Shown: piece by piece, positions 5,941 through 6,357 of the stretch
Layout of the letters: every line of letters starts with the position of its first letter
Position numbering within the stretch: the stretch's first letter is position 1
NCBI GenBank assembly: GCA_018819165.1
Contig: JAHJQP010000133.1
Span: forward strand, 1 to 6,357
Length of the DNA: 6,357 nt
Reading direction: 5' to 3'
Origin: Pseudomonadota bacterium
Lineage (GTDB): Bacteria > Desulfobacterota > Syntrophia > Syntrophales > UBA5619
Made by a program: the position numbers and the translations under genes
Notes under the pieces: generated by a model
What the model saw: only the letters and a program-made list of their open reading frames with translations
What the model was told of the DNA's origin: nothing
Databases searched by the model: none

Positions 5941-6357
5941 GATTTTCCTCTCCATTTCTTTCCCTGCCAACTGTCGCGTTTCTCCAGCTCCCGGTCGATC
6001 GCGTTGAGGACGGCAAGCTTGTTTCCCGCCCAGGCCGGGCTGAGAAATATGTCCCGGTAGCCGTCCGCAGTCAGTCGCTGGATGACCATCTCCGGCGGCA
6101 GGATCTCTAAGATGTCGCAGACGGTCCCGACGTACTCCTCCCGTGTCATGAGGCTTACCTCTCCCCTGCCGTACCGTTCGCCGAGGGCCGTCCCCTTCAA
6201 AGCAAGAAGACTGTGGATCTTGATTCCCTGAATAGGAAGCGCGGCGATCGCCCATGCCGTCTCCAGGATCTCCGCACGGGTTTCGCCGGGAAGTCCCACG
6301 ATGATGTGGACGCAGATCAGGATGGGCCCGCCGGAGGCGCGCCGGACGGCGTCGCGG
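5937..6357 (-). CDS. Radical SAM protein, TIGR01212/YhcC-like (C-terminal part only)
   Basis: The frame is open from the right window edge to TGA at 5937-5939, giving 139 residues of the C-terminal half. Recognisable family features are ICVHIIVGLPGET, GIKIHSLLALKGTALGERY, the block REEYVGTVCDILEILPPEMV followed by IQRLTADG, and FLSPAWAGNK near the end. These match the TIGR01212 radical SAM family (E. coli YhcC). The CxxxCxxC iron-sulfur motif lies outside the window, so activity cannot be judged. The family's substrate is not established to my knowledge. An apparent GTG start at 6299 is internal, since clear family sequence continues upstream of it. The stop overlaps the hisH start as ATGA, so the two are translationally coupled. 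The protein ends in a basic tail (KKWRGKS). Confidence 0.86.
   Translation of the reverse strand, partial: RDAVRRASGGPILICVHIIVGLPGETRAEILETAWAIAALPIQGIKIHSLLALKGTALGERYGRGEVSLMTREEYVGTVCDILEILPPEMVIQRLTADGYRDIFLSPAWAGNKLAVLNAIDRELEKRDSWQGKKWRGKS

Noticed and set aside
5940..5955. Alternative hisH start at ATG 5955
   Set aside because: It adds five residues before the canonical MIGIVDY start. The ATG at 5940 has a good ribosome binding site and an ATGA overlap with the upstream stop.
5937..6299. Complete small gene of 120 codons starting at GTG 6299
   Set aside because: Codons upstream of 6299 continue radical SAM family sequence (ICVHII) to the window edge, so this is the end of a longer gene.

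Overview
The window (about 58-60% G+C by eye, densely coding) fits a Gram-negative, outer-membrane-bearing bacterium. The evidence is an MCE/Mla-type lipid transport operon with an inner-membrane permease, a membrane-anchored MCE protein and an outer-membrane-type lipoprotein. The combination with a ribose-5-phosphate-dependent PLP synthase (PdxS/PdxT) and a detached hisH-hisF pair suggests a deltaproteobacterial lineage (Desulfobacterota/Syntrophia-like). That placement is an inference from gene content and style, not from a marker gene.

Left half, + strand (1-2839): an mlaE-type permease cut only at its extreme 5' end, then a short ABC-ATPase-like gene, then mlaD, then a lipoprotein gene. 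All four overlap or abut and look like one translationally coupled operon. The oddity is the second gene. It sits where an mlaF ATPase could be expected but encodes only the back half of an ABC nucleotide-binding domain. It has no Walker A, a broken signature motif and a broken Walker B, and it lacks a convincing ATG, GTG or TTG start. A CTG overlapping the mlaE stop is the best-placed candidate. The working ATPase, if there is one, must lie outside the window.

Right half, - strand (6357-2832, read right to left): the 3' end of a TIGR01212/YhcC-like radical SAM protein, hisH and hisF (imidazole glycerol phosphate synthase), a 173-base gap, then pdxS and pdxT (PLP synthase). HisH/HisF and PdxT/PdxS are built alike: each is a class I glutaminase that passes ammonia to a (beta-alpha)8-barrel synthase. 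All active-site residues that I could check are present. The gap holds a two-tier inverted repeat resembling a REP/BIME-type element and, beyond it, a plausible sigma-70-like promoter and strong ribosome binding site for pdxS, so pdxST is probably its own transcription unit.

The two halves are convergent, and the last genes (lipoprotein and pdxT) overlap tail-to-tail by 8 bases, leaving no room for an intergenic terminator. No tRNA, rRNA, CRISPR array, insertion sequence or phage gene was seen. No stretch longer than 300 bases lacks a gene.
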